Counted from the stretch's first letter, positions 1 through 9,391 are shown. The stretch is 64,000 nt of DNA from Jilunia laotingensis (GCF_014385165.1 NZ_JACRTF010000001.1:4154001-4218000); one strand, 5' to 3'. Notes: generated by a model not told the origin, from the sequence alone. Translations and numbers: made by a program.

Positions 1-120
1 CCTTTTTATTTCCAGTGCATCATGTATACTTGGTAAGATCAATTCAGCATCTGCACCTTCAAAATATACATCAACGACAGGGCCGATAACCTGAGAAATA
101 TGTCCGATAATCTGTGACAT
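1..120 (-). CDS. atpD: ATP synthase F1 subunit beta, N-terminal fragment
   Basis: The reverse strand opens with ATG at 118-120 and reads [20 protein letters not shown] and onward for 40 codons to the window edge. This is the typical beta-barrel N-terminus of the catalytic beta subunit of F1Fo ATP synthase (the GxVxQVxGPVVDVxF pattern). The Walker A and catalytic regions lie outside the window. The rest of the atp operon presumably continues to the left. Only the first tenth or so of the protein is visible, but the signature is very characteristic. Confidence 0.9.
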   Translation of the reverse strand, partial: MSQIIGHISQVIGPVVDVYFEGADAELILPSIHDALEIKR

Positions 121-806
121 AAGCAATCATTTTATATATTATTTTCAAACTTAACGTAGTATAGTAAGCCGCGTTTTTACCAACTTTACTATTAAAATAA
201 CGCTCCAATTATTGTTTTGTTCACTTACCATTAACATAAGTAGTTAAACAAACAACTTTGCAAATGTAAAAACAATAACGATTCATTATTCTCATTTGCT
301 ATTTTTTGGATTTAGATAACATTCATTAGTCCTAAAATTGCTACAAATAGTCCATCTTTCACAGAGAAAAGTTCACTTTACCAACAAAACTACAATTAAT
401 CTTTCAGTTTAACAGAAAAACGTTACAACAAAATATAGTTTTCAAATTTCATAAAAGAGATCAATCAGTTAGATTGCAAAAGAAAAAGTAAAAGGGACAA
501 CGGGTTTCATGTTCGGAGACAATACAGCTATCCTTATATGAACATTTCTCAGGAATTTTAGAACAAAGTCATAACAATCAAGGCAATAGTATTAATTATT
601 GCAAATAAAAAAACATCTTAATAGAACTGAAAGATATAGACTATAAAAAACGAGAATAAGTAGATATTTTAAAATATATCATACATTCTTTCTATCGTTC
701 AATTACGTACGATCGGGAGATACCTATCAATATATGAAAAGGTATCTTTCAATATATGAGAAGCAGTGTTTCATATATTAATAAAAGTATGTACTTTCAC
801 AAACAA
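121..806. other. AT-rich intergenic region upstream of atpD
   Basis: This gap carries no convincing open reading frame. It should contain the atp operon promoter on the minus strand, but I found no clean TAnnTTTG box to place it. Its right part (about 706-793) has a degenerate 22-bp periodic repeat, listed separately. The purT terminator follows at 807-843. The rest is AT-rich with no structure I can interpret. Confidence 0.5.
706..793. repeat. Degenerate 22-bp tandem repeat (array C)
   Basis: CAATATATGA occurs at 728 and again at 750, exactly 22 bp apart, and a related unit (CATATATTAA) starts at 772. The cores TGAAAAGG (735) and TGAGAAGC (757), with a weaker TAATAAAA (779) and TCGGGAGA (713), keep the same register. 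The period and core resemble the arrays at 12450-12604 and 50331-50485. With only two good copies this is the weakest of the three. Confidence 0.4.
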
Positions 807-843
807 AAAGTACGTACTTAACACAGCGTTAAATACGTACTTT
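807..843 (-). terminator. Rho-independent terminator of purT
   Basis: The arms 807-821 and 829-843 pair over 15 bp with one mismatch around a 7-nt loop. Read on the minus strand, the stem is followed by TTTTTGTTTG, a usable U-tract, about 30 bp after the purT stop. The left arm contains the 12-bp palindrome AAGTACGTACTT. Confidence 0.75.
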
Positions 844-874
844 AGAATATAAGAATACGATCTCTTGTTATCTC

Positions 875-2041
875 TTAAAATACTTCCACTTTTTCAGCAA
901 TACGTTTTGTTTTATCACGCAACGCATCCAAATCGGAGCCTAAAGGGGCATAGCAAAGTACGACTCCCATGCGGCGATTGACCCGTGTAAACGGCTTGCC
1001 GAAAATACGCAGATAGGTATCCTCTTCTCTCGTAACCTCTTCCAATCCCCTATATTGCGGACGTTCCTGACTGGCAACAGGTGAAAGAATCACGGCACTC
1101 GCCCCTATCCTTTCCTGTTTGATACATGGAATCGGCAAACCAAGCACGGCACGGAGGTGTAATTCAAACTCATTCAGGTTTTGTGTACCTGCCAAAGTCA
1201 CCATACCCGTATCGTGTGGACGGGGGGACAGTTCGGAAAAATAAACTCCGTTTTCATGGCTTAGGAAGAATTCTACTCCCCACAAACCAGCACCTGTTAA
1301 AGCACGGGTTACTTTCTCCGCCATCTCCTGTGCCTCTTTCAAATGTGCCGGATCAATGTGGGCAGGCTGAAAACTCTCACGATAATCCCCACCCTTCTGC
1401 ACATGACCAATGGGAGGGCAGAACAAGGTCGGTCCGTTTTTTTGAGTGACAGTAAGCAATGTGATCTCACTATCGAACTTAATAAATTCCTCGATTATCA
1501 GTTCACGGATATCTCCCCGGCTGCCACTGCATCCGTATTCCCATGCATGTTCCAGTTCGTCTGCATTCTTCACCAATGACTGCCCCTTACCGGAAGAAGA
1601 CATCAAAGGTTTCACCACACATGGAAAACCTATTTTGGCAGCGGCATCTTTCAGTTCGTCCAGTGATTTAGCATAGAAATAGCTGGCTGTTTTCAATCCA
1701 AGTTCTTTAGCTGCCAGATCACGGATGGCTTTCCGGTTCATAGTGAAGTTGACGGCACGCGCACTCGGCACTACCTGAATTCCTTCTTTCTCAAAATCGT
1801 ACAAACGTTCCGTACGGATGGCTTCAATCTCTGGCACGATGATATCCGGCTGGTGTTTACGCACCACACGTTCCAACGCTTCGCCATCGAGCATATTGAA
1901 TATCTCATATTCATCGGCAACCTGCATGGCAGGTGCATGGGCATATGAATCACAAGCAATGATATGTTGTCCTTTACGTTGGGCAGATATAACAAATTCT
2001 TTTCCTAACTCACCCGATCCGAGCAAAAGTATTTTCTTCAT
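875..2041 (-). CDS. purT: Phosphoribosylglycinamide formyltransferase 2 (formate-dependent)
   Basis: PurT makes formyl-GAR from GAR, formate and ATP, the folate-independent third step of purine synthesis. The 388 aa match the family length. The N-terminal pre-ATP-grasp Rossmann region ([10 protein letters not shown], residues 5-14) is followed by an ATP-grasp domain with the glycine-rich loop [12 protein letters not shown] near residue 145 and metal/ATP-binding residues in GVEFFL and [11 protein letters not shown] near residues 255-280. The gene stands alone, with a TACCTTTG box at 2072-2079 upstream and a terminator after its stop. Formate use suits a fermentative anaerobe. The start ATG at 2041 leaves the nucleotide-binding motif in its usual place. 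Confidence 0.96.
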   Translation of the reverse strand: MKKILLLGSGELGKEFVISAQRKGQHIIACDSYAHAPAMQVADEYEIFNMLDGEALERVVRKHQPDIIVPEIEAIRTERLYDFEKEGIQVVPSARAVNFTMNRKAIRDLAAKELGLKTASYFYAKSLDELKDAAAKIGFPCVVKPLMSSSGKGQSLVKNADELEHAWEYGCSGSRGDIRELIIEEFIKFDSEITLLTVTQKNGPTLFCPPIGHVQKGGDYRESFQPAHIDPAHLKEAQEMAEKVTRALTGAGLWGVEFFLSHENGVYFSELSPRPHDTGMVTLAGTQNLNEFELHLRAVLGLPIPCIKQERIGASAVILSPVASQERPQYRGLEEVTREEDTYLRIFGKPFTRVNRRMGVVLCYAPLGSDLDALRDKTKRIAEKVEVF

Positions 2042-2071
2042 GATTGCATTGTTTTGATAAAATTATGACCG

Positions 2072-2079
2072 CAAAGGTA
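2072..2079 (-). promoter_or_regulatory. -7 promoter box of purT
   Basis: TACCTTTG on the minus strand fits the Bacteroides TAnnTTTG -7 element and lies 31 bp before the purT start. The expected TTTG box 19-21 bp further upstream is not evident; that stretch is only T-rich. Confidence 0.5.
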
Positions 2080-2124
2080 CTATTTTCTTGCTTAAAAAAA
2101 TCCGGTGCATCCTTCTTTATACAA

Positions 2125-3642
2125 TTACTGATGTTGTTCACGCAGTAAGTCATTCACCGTCTTTACCGGGTTAAATGTAGAAAGAGGCACTTCTACAAAC
2201 ACAGTGTTCCAATCACTCATCGCCCCGTTCCATAATCCCGGAAGTTCCAAAGCCTTGAGGTCTTTGCCATTCTTCGACTTGTAAGAGATAAAGCCGGTTG
2301 CTTTATCAACGTATTTCACAAGATCGAATTTGTGACCTTTATAATCACGCACGGCACATACGAGGTCTACCGGATTGAAATGAGTGCCTTTCTCAAACAT
2401 CTCTTTCTTGGCAGGATCATCCATATCGATCTGCGAACTTTCCAAAATCTGCAATGAGATGGTACCGTCATTATTATAGGCAAGGAACGGTCCCCCACCC
2501 GGTTCACCGACATTCTTCACCATACCGCATACGCGCATAGGCCGGTTTAGTTTATTCTTTAGATAAATGACCAGTTCGGCATCTTCCAAGTTCTTCGTTT
2601 CAGGATTCTTACAGAAAAGTTTTTTCTGAACGAATTGCAGAATTTCCATCACCTGTTCATGAGTATATTTGCCACTGTCCAATAACTCAAGATATTCAAA
2701 AGCTTGTTTTTGCAGACTGACCAATATACCGGCAATCAGCTTTTTATAAAGTACCGTATCCTCTTTCAACCTATCAGGAACCACATTATCAATATTCTTG
2801 ATAAAGATGATATCAGCATCAAGATCATTCAGATTTTCGATCAAAGCTCCATGACCGCCCGGACGGAACAATAATTTGCCATTATCACGGAACGGTTCAT
2901 TGTTCATATCGGCAGCAATCGTGTCAGTACTCGGCTTTTGTTCGGAGAACGTAATGTTATAATCAACGCCATAACGTTTAGCGAACTCACCCGCCTTTTC
3001 CGCCACCAATACTTTGAACAGCTCACGATGCTCGGCAGATACGGTAAAGTGTACGTTCACTTTGCCACTCTTCCCCGCTGCATACAGGGCACCTTCCGCA
3101 AGATGTTCCTCCAACGGAGTACGCGCACCCTCTTCATACTTATGGAACTTAAGCAAGCCTTTGGGCAATGCACCATAATTCAATCCGGCTTCTTCCAATA
3201 AAGCGGCAACCACCGCCTTATAGTTTCCTGTGGCGATCAATCCGGCTATATCATTCCCTGCGGTACGCTGGCAAGCTACATTCAGATCATCGTAAAAAGC
3301 AAAATTATTCATACCCTCGAAGAAAGCATGTTCAAACTTTGTAGCAGGCGCATCATAATCAGCTCCCAAAAATTCAAAGAGATTCTTAAACATACGGCTG
3401 GCAGCTCCCGAAGCCGGAACAAACTTCACTACGGTCTTACCCGAATTCATATAGGCATCCCATGCATCGAGAGATGCTTTCATTTCAGCAGCATCAGGGA
3501 CCAGGATTCCTTTGTCAACAGATGCAGCAGCATCCAACTTCAAGAAAGGAAAACCTTTTTGAAAACAGGCCAGTTGCTCAGCTATTTGTGCTTCTGTAAT
3601 GCCTTTCTTGGCAAGCAACTCTTTGTCTTGTGGTGTTATCAT
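2125..3642 (-). CDS. DUF4301 family protein
   Basis: This 505-aa cytoplasmic protein resembles the DUF4301 family, which is common in Bacteroidetes and has no assigned reaction. There is no signal peptide or membrane segment. A glycine-rich stretch near residues 70-85 (FVPASGAASRMFKNL) and FRPGGHGALIENLNDLDADI near residue 260 resemble the nucleotide-binding and substrate loops of sugar-1-phosphate uridylyltransferases. A nucleotidyltransferase-like fold is possible, but that is inference. The gene diverges from the RelA-like gene across a 118-bp gap, with a TATTTTTG -7-like box at 3670-3677. I am confident of the family, not of the function. Confidence 0.85.
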   Translation of the reverse strand: MITPQDKELLAKKGITEAQIAEQLACFQKGFPFLKLDAAASVDKGILVPDAAEMKASLDAWDAYMNSGKTVVKFVPASGAASRMFKNLFEFLGADYDAPATKFEHAFFEGMNNFAFYDDLNVACQRTAGNDIAGLIATGNYKAVVAALLEEAGLNYGALPKGLLKFHKYEEGARTPLEEHLAEGALYAAGKSGKVNVHFTVSAEHRELFKVLVAEKAGEFAKRYGVDYNITFSEQKPSTDTIAADMNNEPFRDNGKLLFRPGGHGALIENLNDLDADIIFIKNIDNVVPDRLKEDTVLYKKLIAGILVSLQKQAFEYLELLDSGKYTHEQVMEILQFVQKKLFCKNPETKNLEDAELVIYLKNKLNRPMRVCGMVKNVGEPGGGPFLAYNNDGTISLQILESSQIDMDDPAKKEMFEKGTHFNPVDLVCAVRDYKGHKFDLVKYVDKATGFISYKSKNGKDLKALELPGLWNGAMSDWNTVFVEVPLSTFNPVKTVNDLLREQHQ

Positions 3643-3760
3643 ACGTATCTATTTTTATTAATTGATGCCCAAAAATACAAAATGTTATTCACTTATGCCC
3701 TTCAACTAAACAAAAAAAACTACTTTTACATTCGAAAAGTACCAAATAGCAGAAAAAACT

Positions 3761-5977
3761 ATGGAGGAGATTTCATTTTTCAACGATAAAGAAAAAGTTG
3801 AGCTATTCGCCTTATACAAAAGACTGATACGCTCTGCCGGAGACAGTATTACAAAAGAAAATATCCGGAAATTAAAGAAATACCTTATTTACGCTGCGCA
3901 ATGCAATAATCTGCCGCGTAATAATTTTGGTATGAACCCCGTCATAAGAGATTTGCAAACGGCAGTCATCGTAGCCGAAGAAATAGGCATGAAAGGATCG
4001 TGCCTGATAGGCATCATGCTTCACGAAATCGTAAAAAACAACGTCATTACAACCGAAACCGTTCAAAAAGAGTTTGGCGAAGACGTTTCGAGCATCATCA
4101 CCGGGTTGGTAAAGACCAATGAACTGTATGCCAAAAGCCCGGCCATCGAATCGGAGAACTTCCGCAATTTACTTCTCTCGTTTGCCGAAGACATGCGCGT
4201 AATCCTGATTATGATTGCCGACCGGGTAAATGTGATGCGCCAGATAAAGAATTCCGAGAATGCAGAAGACCGCTTGAAAGTGGCTAATGAAGCGGCTTAC
4301 CTATATGCTCCCCTTGCACACAAGCTGGGATTGTATAAATTGAAGTCGGAACTCGAAGACTTGTCTCTGAAATATTCCAAACGGGACACTTACTACTTCA
4401 TAAAAGATAAGTTGAACGAGACAAAAGCCTCCCGGGATAAATATATTGCAGCCTTCATCGAACCGATCAAGAAAAAGGTAGCAGAAGCCGGACTGCATTT
4501 TGACATTAAGGGACGTACCAAGTCCATACACTCCATCTGGAATAAGATTCAAAAGCAGAAAACATCCTTTGAAGGTATCTACGACCTATTTGCCATCCGG
4601 ATCATCATTGACTCGGAACCGGAGAAGGAGAAACAAGAATGCTGGCAGGTGTACTCCATCGTGACAGACATGTACCAACCCAATCCGAAACGCCTCCGCG
4701 ACTGGCTCTCCATACCTAAAAGCAACGGATATGAATCGCTTCATATCACAGTGATGGGACCGGAAGGGAAATGGGTGGAAGTCCAAATACGCACCCGCCG
4801 CATGGACGAGATTGCCGAACGCGGATTAGCCGCCCACTGGCGATACAAAGGTGTAAAGGGAGAATCTGGTCTGGACGAATGGCTGACTTCAGTTCGGGAA
4901 GCACTTGAGAATCCGGATAATGATTCCATGAAAGTAATGGATCAGTTCAAGATGGACTTGTACGAAGATGAAGTATTCGTCTTCACTCCCAAAGGAGATT
5001 TGTTCAAATTAGCCAAAGGAGCTACCGTACTTGACTTCGCATTCCATATACACAGCAAATTAGGTTGCAAGTGCATCGGAGCAAAAGTCAATGGGAAAAA
5101 TGTGCAGTTGAAGCAAAAACTGAACAGTGGCGACCAGGTTGAAATCATGACATCGAACACGCAGACTCCGAAACAAGACTGGTTGAACATAGTCACGACC
5201 TCAAAAGCCCGTACCAAAATTCGTCAGGCCCTAAAAGAGATGGCAGGACGACAGCATGATTTTGCCAAAGAGACCTTAGAACGAAAATTCAGAAACCGGA
5301 AGATGGAATATGATGAGGCGGTCATGATGAGGTTGATCAAACGGATGGGCTATAAAGTAGTTACCGAATTTTATCAGGCAATCGCTGACGAGACATTGGA
5401 CATCAATGATCTGCTTGACAAATACATTGAACAACAGAAAAAGGATAATGATACGAAAGATGAAATCATCTACCGAAGTGCGGAAGGTTATAATCTACAG
5501 AACCAGATAGAAGAAACGACCGGTAAAGAAGACGTACTCGTCATAGACCAAAACCTGAAGGGCATTGAATTCAAACTGGCAAGATGCTGTAATCCGATAT
5601 ATGGTGATGATGTATTTGGCTTCGTGACCGTTTCGGGAGGAATCAAAATTCACCGGACTGATTGTCCCAACGCCGACCAGATGAGAGAACGTTTCGGCTA
5701 CCGGATTGTAAAAGCACGCTGGGCGGGAAAATCGCAAGGCACCCAATATCCCATTACACTTCGTGTTGTGGGACATGACGATATTGGTATCGTGACCAAT
5801 ATCACCTCGATCATATCCAAAGAAAATGACATCACACTACGGTCTATCGGCATAGATTCGCACGACGGACTTTTCTCAGGCATGTTAACCATCATGGTGG
5901 GCGATACAGGGAAATTGGAAGCATTGATAAAGAAACTGAGGACTGTGAAAGGTGTAAAACAAGTTAGCAGGAATTAA
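3761..5977 (+). CDS. relA: RelA/SpoT-type (p)ppGpp synthetase with degenerate hydrolase domain
   Basis: This 738-aa long-form Rel protein has an HD hydrolase region (about 45-200), synthetase (about 230-350), TGS (about 400-465) and a C-terminal ACT domain (about 665-738). The synthetase keeps its catalytic acidic residues D275 (YDLFAIRI) and E340 (VEVQIRT), with RLRD at 311-314. The hydrolase centre is damaged: the first metal-binding His is replaced (NP at 59-60), the HDxxED motif reads HEIVKN at 88-93, and the later DRLHNMR motif reads DRVNVMR. I infer a synthetase-only, RelA-like enzyme, with hydrolysis supplied by another SpoT homologue elsewhere. dgkA follows 50 bp downstream on the same strand. 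Confidence 0.93.
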   Translation: MEEISFFNDKEKVELFALYKRLIRSAGDSITKENIRKLKKYLIYAAQCNNLPRNNFGMNPVIRDLQTAVIVAEEIGMKGSCLIGIMLHEIVKNNVITTETVQKEFGEDVSSIITGLVKTNELYAKSPAIESENFRNLLLSFAEDMRVILIMIADRVNVMRQIKNSENAEDRLKVANEAAYLYAPLAHKLGLYKLKSELEDLSLKYSKRDTYYFIKDKLNETKASRDKYIAAFIEPIKKKVAEAGLHFDIKGRTKSIHSIWNKIQKQKTSFEGIYDLFAIRIIIDSEPEKEKQECWQVYSIVTDMYQPNPKRLRDWLSIPKSNGYESLHITVMGPEGKWVEVQIRTRRMDEIAERGLAAHWRYKGVKGESGLDEWLTSVREALENPDNDSMKVMDQFKMDLYEDEVFVFTPKGDLFKLAKGATVLDFAFHIHSKLGCKCIGAKVNGKNVQLKQKLNSGDQVEIMTSNTQTPKQDWLNIVTTSKARTKIRQALKEMAGRQHDFAKETLERKFRNRKMEYDEAVMMRLIKRMGYKVVTEFYQAIADETLDINDLLDKYIEQQKKDNDTKDEIIYRSAEGYNLQNQIEETTGKEDVLVIDQNLKGIEFKLARCCNPIYGDDVFGFVTVSGGIKIHRTDCPNADQMRERFGYRIVKARWAGKSQGTQYPITLRVVGHDDIGIVTNITSIISKENDITLRSIGIDSHDGLFSGMLTIMVGDTGKLEALIKKLRTVKGVKQVSRN

Positions 5978-6027
5978 GAAAAATACGGGCACCCGCCTAT
6001 TCATTTATAAATGACCTGAACATACCC

Positions 6028-6390
6028 ATGGAACCATTTAGCATCAGAAAACGAATCAAAAGTTTCACCTATGCGTGGAAAGGAATCAAAAGCTTTGTTT
6101 GTCAGGAACACAATGTCTGGATTCATCTGACGGCAGCATTATTGGCTGTTATCGCAGGAATTATTTTTAATATACAAAGATCCGAATGGATAGTCATTGT
6201 TATTTGTATCGGGATGGTTATTGCCGCAGAAGCATTCAATACAGCCATCGAACGACTTGTCAATCTTGTTTCACCGGAATGGCACCCCATTGCCGGTGAA
6301 GTTAAAGACATTGCAGCAGGCGCAGTACTTATATGTGCCATTGCAGCAGCAATCGTGGGATTAATTATTTTCATACCTTATATAATATAG
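6028..6390 (+). CDS. dgkA: Diacylglycerol/undecaprenol kinase family membrane protein
   Basis: This 120-aa protein has three predicted membrane helices (about 34-50, 52-70 and 95-118) and the family signature EAFNTAIERLVNLV around residues 68-81, which carries catalytic and metal-binding Glu and Asn residues. DgkA-type enzymes phosphorylate lipid alcohols from ATP at the inner membrane. In Gram-positive bacteria the relatives act on undecaprenol; I cannot tell the substrate here. It follows the RelA-like gene and may share its transcript. The stop codon runs into a homopolymer of eight G's. Confidence 0.9.
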   Translation: MEPFSIRKRIKSFTYAWKGIKSFVCQEHNVWIHLTAALLAVIAGIIFNIQRSEWIVIVICIGMVIAAEAFNTAIERLVNLVSPEWHPIAGEVKDIAAGAVLICAIAAAIVGLIIFIPYII

Positions 6391-6409
6391 GGGGGGGTGA
6401 CACAGGGAC

Positions 6410-6430
6410 AAGTTGACAAGTTGTCAACTT
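6410..6430. repeat. Near-perfect palindrome between convergent genes
   Basis: AAGTTGACAA (6410-6419) and TTGTCAACTT (6421-6430) are perfect 10-bp inverted arms around a single G. It lies in the 47-bp gap between dgkA and the convergent MFS gene. No T-tract follows on either strand, so a classical terminator is not clear. It could be a bidirectional RNA hairpin, a protein-binding site or a dispersed repeat. Confidence 0.55.
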
Positions 6431-6437
6431 ATCCACA

Positions 6438-7592
6438 CTATCTTACCCTTTTCTTTTTATAATAAGGATATGTGATTAGCACAAAGAAAAGTAATGCCAT
6501 AGGGGCTACGATACGCCCTATGTGATAAATAGACTCGATGGAAGATTCCACGCTTAAGTAACATGCAGCCGCAAGCCCGAGCGTAATTCCCGTTTCCCAT
6601 GCCAAAAGATGGGTCGTATTGGCTGTACCACGCTGACAGTGTTGTGAAAGCTTAATGAATATAAGCAGGAACTCCGGAGTGACCAGTCCTAATCCAAGTC
6701 CTAATAACACAGCTGTAATTCCGGAAGGAACCTCCTGCAACAGGATACAGGAAAGTATCATCAAGCCTAATCCCGATACAATCACCCCTAATGTCCTTTC
6801 CCCATGAAAGAGCAGCCTGGCAAGCAGGACAGCAAACAAAAATCCAATCCCCACGATGGCAAAAAAAGGAATTTCCAACTCCCCGATGTACACCATACTC
6901 AACGAATAGTGAAACACCGGAAGCATTAACCCCGGAATAAAAGCAATCATTATCAGATTGATAGCCGGCAACCATCCACGCGGAAGAAAGAAGCGGTCAA
7001 AGGAACAGAGCTTTGTGACCATAGGTGCCCGGAAAGGCACATATACCCTTAAGACCGACAGTATCCCAAAGAGTCCGACCACAACCGAAACATACAGCAA
7101 CGTTTTAAAAGGATAGGATTGATACAGCCAAACTCCCGAAGCAATCCCCACCAGCATACCTAAACGAGCCGCCCATGAAAAAGCAACATTCCCTAAACTG
7201 CGGAGATTAGAATTGGTAATATCAATGGCTAATGTTATCCCTGCCGTGGTAGCCATGCCAAAAGCAATTCCCTGTACAAGGCAAAGTAACGACAACTGTG
7301 TCAGATCATTAACAAAAGCGTATCCTGCCGTAGCAGCCAGCATCACCGCAAACGAGAAAGCACAGATATATTTCCGTTTATAAGCATCCACCAGATAAGC
7401 ATGAAAAGGCCCGATGACATACATGCCTACGGTAAGCAACAGGAACATTGCCCCGGTCATGGACACCGGCACACCCAAGCGATCCGCCATCTCTATCGGA
7501 ACGATTGGGAACAGCATATACAAGGATATGAACAACAGCAAATTAGCAATACATATCCGCATAAAATGAATTGTCCATAAATTGTTTGCCAT
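6438..7592 (-). CDS. MFS transporter
   Basis: This 384-aa polytopic inner-membrane protein has about 12 hydrophobic helices, the size and layout of major facilitator superfamily exporters. The loop after helix 2 (DAYKRKYI, about 67-74) is a degenerate version of the MFS motif A. It starts 5 bp after the panB stop, so the two are probably co-transcribed. Coupling to pantothenate metabolism or export is possible but unproven, and the substrate cannot be read from sequence. Confidence 0.85.
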   Translation of the reverse strand: MANNLWTIHFMRICIANLLLFISLYMLFPIVPIEMADRLGVPVSMTGAMFLLLTVGMYVIGPFHAYLVDAYKRKYICAFSFAVMLAATAGYAFVNDLTQLSLLCLVQGIAFGMATTAGITLAIDITNSNLRSLGNVAFSWAARLGMLVGIASGVWLYQSYPFKTLLYVSVVVGLFGILSVLRVYVPFRAPMVTKLCSFDRFFLPRGWLPAINLIMIAFIPGLMLPVFHYSLSMVYIGELEIPFFAIVGIGFLFAVLLARLLFHGERTLGVIVSGLGLMILSCILLQEVPSGITAVLLGLGLGLVTPEFLLIFIKLSQHCQRGTANTTHLLAWETGITLGLAAACYLSVESSIESIYHIGRIVAPMALLFFVLITYPYYKKKRVR

Positions 7593-7597
7593 ATAGG

Positions 7598-8419
7598 TTA
7601 ATATTGTTCTTTTTCATTGGGGAAGAAATTATTCTTCACATCTGAAACATAACGGCTGATTGCATCGTTCATCACCGTATACAAGTCTGCATAACGACGT
7701 AGAAAACGCGGACGGAAGCCATTGTTCATACCCAGCATATCCTGAATCACCAACACCTGACCGTCCACATTCCCTCCTGCACCGATACCGATTACCGGAA
7801 TGGTCAGTTCGCTTGCCACACGGGCAGCCAAGGTAGCGGGAATCTTCTCAAGCACCAATGCAAAACAACCGGCTTCTTCCAGTAAATGTGCATCGCGAAG
7901 CAACTTATCGGCTTCGGCATCATCTTTGGCACGAACCGTATAGGTACCGTATTTATTGATCGACTGCGGCATCAATCCAAGGTGTCCCATAATGGGTATG
8001 CCTGCACTCAGAATTCGTTTCACAGTATCAATGATTTCTTCACCGCCTTCCAGTTTCAGCGCATCGGCATGACTTTCCTTCATGATACGGATGGCGGAAG
8101 CAAGACCTTCCATTTCATTTCCCTGGTATGAACCGAACGGCATATCGACCACTACCATGGCGCGTTTAACCCCACGTACCACCGATTTTCCATGATATAT
8201 CATCTGGTCGAGCGTAATAGGAAGCGTAGTCACATTACCAGCCATCACGTTGGAAGCGGAATCACCTACCAGAATTACATCAATACCGGCACCGTCTACA
8301 ATCTGTGCCATGGTGTAATCGTAGGAAGTCAACATAGATATCTTTTCGCCTCTTTGTTTCATTTCAACCAGGCGATGTGTAGTCACTTTTCTTGTATCAT
8401 CTGATATATAACCAGCCAT
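7598..8419 (-). CDS. panB: 3-methyl-2-oxobutanoate hydroxymethyltransferase (ketopantoate hydroxymethyltransferase)
   Basis: PanB transfers a hydroxymethyl group from methylene-tetrahydrofolate to 2-oxoisovalerate, the first step of pantothenate synthesis. From ATG at 8417-8419 the product is 273 aa ([20 protein letters not shown]), close to the usual length of about 264. The TIM-barrel motifs [29 protein letters not shown] and ALVLEKIP are present and carry the Mg-binding Asp residues and the catalytic Glu. An in-frame extension to 8557 would add 46 residues without family similarity and would run through the promoter at 8452-8484, so I reject it. Confidence 0.95.
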   Translation of the reverse strand: MAGYISDDTRKVTTHRLVEMKQRGEKISMLTSYDYTMAQIVDGAGIDVILVGDSASNVMAGNVTTLPITLDQMIYHGKSVVRGVKRAMVVVDMPFGSYQGNEMEGLASAIRIMKESHADALKLEGGEEIIDTVKRILSAGIPIMGHLGLMPQSINKYGTYTVRAKDDAEADKLLRDAHLLEEAGCFALVLEKIPATLAARVASELTIPVIGIGAGGNVDGQVLVIQDMLGMNNGFRPRFLRRYADLYTVMNDAISRYVSDVKNNFFPNEKEQY

Positions 8420-8451
8420 ATTCTTTACTTTTTGAATAATTAAATTGGGCG

Positions 8452-8484
8452 CAAAGGTATAACTTTTAATCCATAACGGACAAG
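8452..8484 (-). promoter_or_regulatory. Promoter of panB-MFS operon
   Basis: On the minus strand TACCTTTG (8452-8459) matches the TAnnTTTG box, and a CTTG element lies about 21 bp upstream (8481-8484). Transcription would begin about 25 bp before the panB ATG at 8419. Confidence 0.65.
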
Positions 8485-8616
8485 AAAAAAAGGAGGAATT
8501 TGCCCGGCATCGACGAGTGCAACCTTCATTACTGATATGAATGTTCTTCCTCCGCAAGAAAGAAGCTACCTATCACCGAAAAGTAAAACACACGATTCTA
8601 AACAACTTAAATCGCC

Positions 8617-9264
8617 TTACCTCCGTATTTCAAGCATTTTGTCATAAGTCATCCCATCAAAGTCGTCTATGACGATATCTGCCTTATCAATGATTGCTTC
8701 ACGTGTATTTGTCGTTGCCACACCTATCACTGTTGCACCGGATGAACGTCCTGCCTGCAAACCATGAAAGGAATCTTCAAAAACAAAACTATTTGCCGGG
8801 GTAACTCCAAATATCTCCATTCCCAACAGATAACAATCCGGTGCCGGCTTAGAACGTCTAAACATTTCCCCCGTCAGAATACGATCGAATTGTGCTTTAA
8901 ATTCAGGGTGCGTGCGATATACATTTTCCATCTTCTCTTCATTTGAACTTGTAACAAGAGCTATTTTCACCCCATGATAACGAAGATCGGCAAGGAACTT
9001 TTGTATCCCGGAAAGATATTCATACGACATATCCTTTTCGAACCGATTGAGATCACGGGTTATTTGCTCCTGTACCCCTAACATGCATGGAAAATATTTG
9101 TCATAGATTTGTGTCAAAGTCTGTCCTTTGATACCAGCTCCAAAATTATCCAAATGCAGATATTTACTTCCTTGTTCATTCCAAAAAATCGTATACTGCG
9201 ACTCTGTATCCATTATTACACCGTCAAAATCAAACAGTGCAGCAATCGTATTTGTTACATTCAT
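8617..9264 (-). CDS. HAD-family hydrolase, beta-phosphoglucomutase/phosphatase-like
   Basis: This 215-aa haloacid dehalogenase-superfamily protein has motif I DFDGVIMDTE (nucleophile D12, acid/base D14), motif II VTSSNEE near residue 105, motif III Lys in RRSKPAPDCY near 140 and motif IV FEDSFHGLQA near 160. The alpha-helical cap between motifs I and II resembles the beta-phosphoglucomutase and small sugar-phosphate phosphatase subgroup. The likely role is dephosphorylation or isomerisation of a phosphosugar. Nothing nearby fixes the substrate. It is divergent from the MATE gene. Confidence 0.87.
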   Translation of the reverse strand: MNVTNTIAALFDFDGVIMDTESQYTIFWNEQGSKYLHLDNFGAGIKGQTLTQIYDKYFPCMLGVQEQITRDLNRFEKDMSYEYLSGIQKFLADLRYHGVKIALVTSSNEEKMENVYRTHPEFKAQFDRILTGEMFRRSKPAPDCYLLGMEIFGVTPANSFVFEDSFHGLQAGRSSGATVIGVATTNTREAIIDKADIVIDDFDGMTYDKMLEIRR

Positions 9265-9313
9265 ATAAACATTCTTTTACCTTAAAACGTTAAACCTTGT
9301 ATTAATACGAGTG

Positions 9314-9345
9314 CAAAGTTCCGAATAATCGCCCGATCAGACAAA
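9314..9345 (-). promoter_or_regulatory. Promoter of the HAD hydrolase gene
   Basis: On the minus strand TTTG (9342-9345), a 20-bp spacer and GAACTTTG (9314-9321) match the Bacteroides promoter except for the first base of the -7 box. It lies next to the divergent TAACTTTG box of the MATE gene at 9353-9360. Confidence 0.55.
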
Positions 9346-9352
9346 TATTTTA

Positions 9353-9360
9353 TAACTTTG
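9353..9360 (+). promoter_or_regulatory. -7 promoter box of the MATE gene
   Basis: TAACTTTG followed by CACC fits the TAnnTTTG element 31 bp before the MATE start. No TTTG is seen at the right distance upstream. Confidence 0.5.
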
Positions 9361-9391
9361 CACCACTTAAAAATATGTAACGACCTACCGT

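Noticed and set aside
8420..8557. N-terminal 46-residue extension of PanB
   Set aside because: It has no family similarity and overlaps the promoter at 8452-8484. ATG at 8419 gives the usual PanB length.
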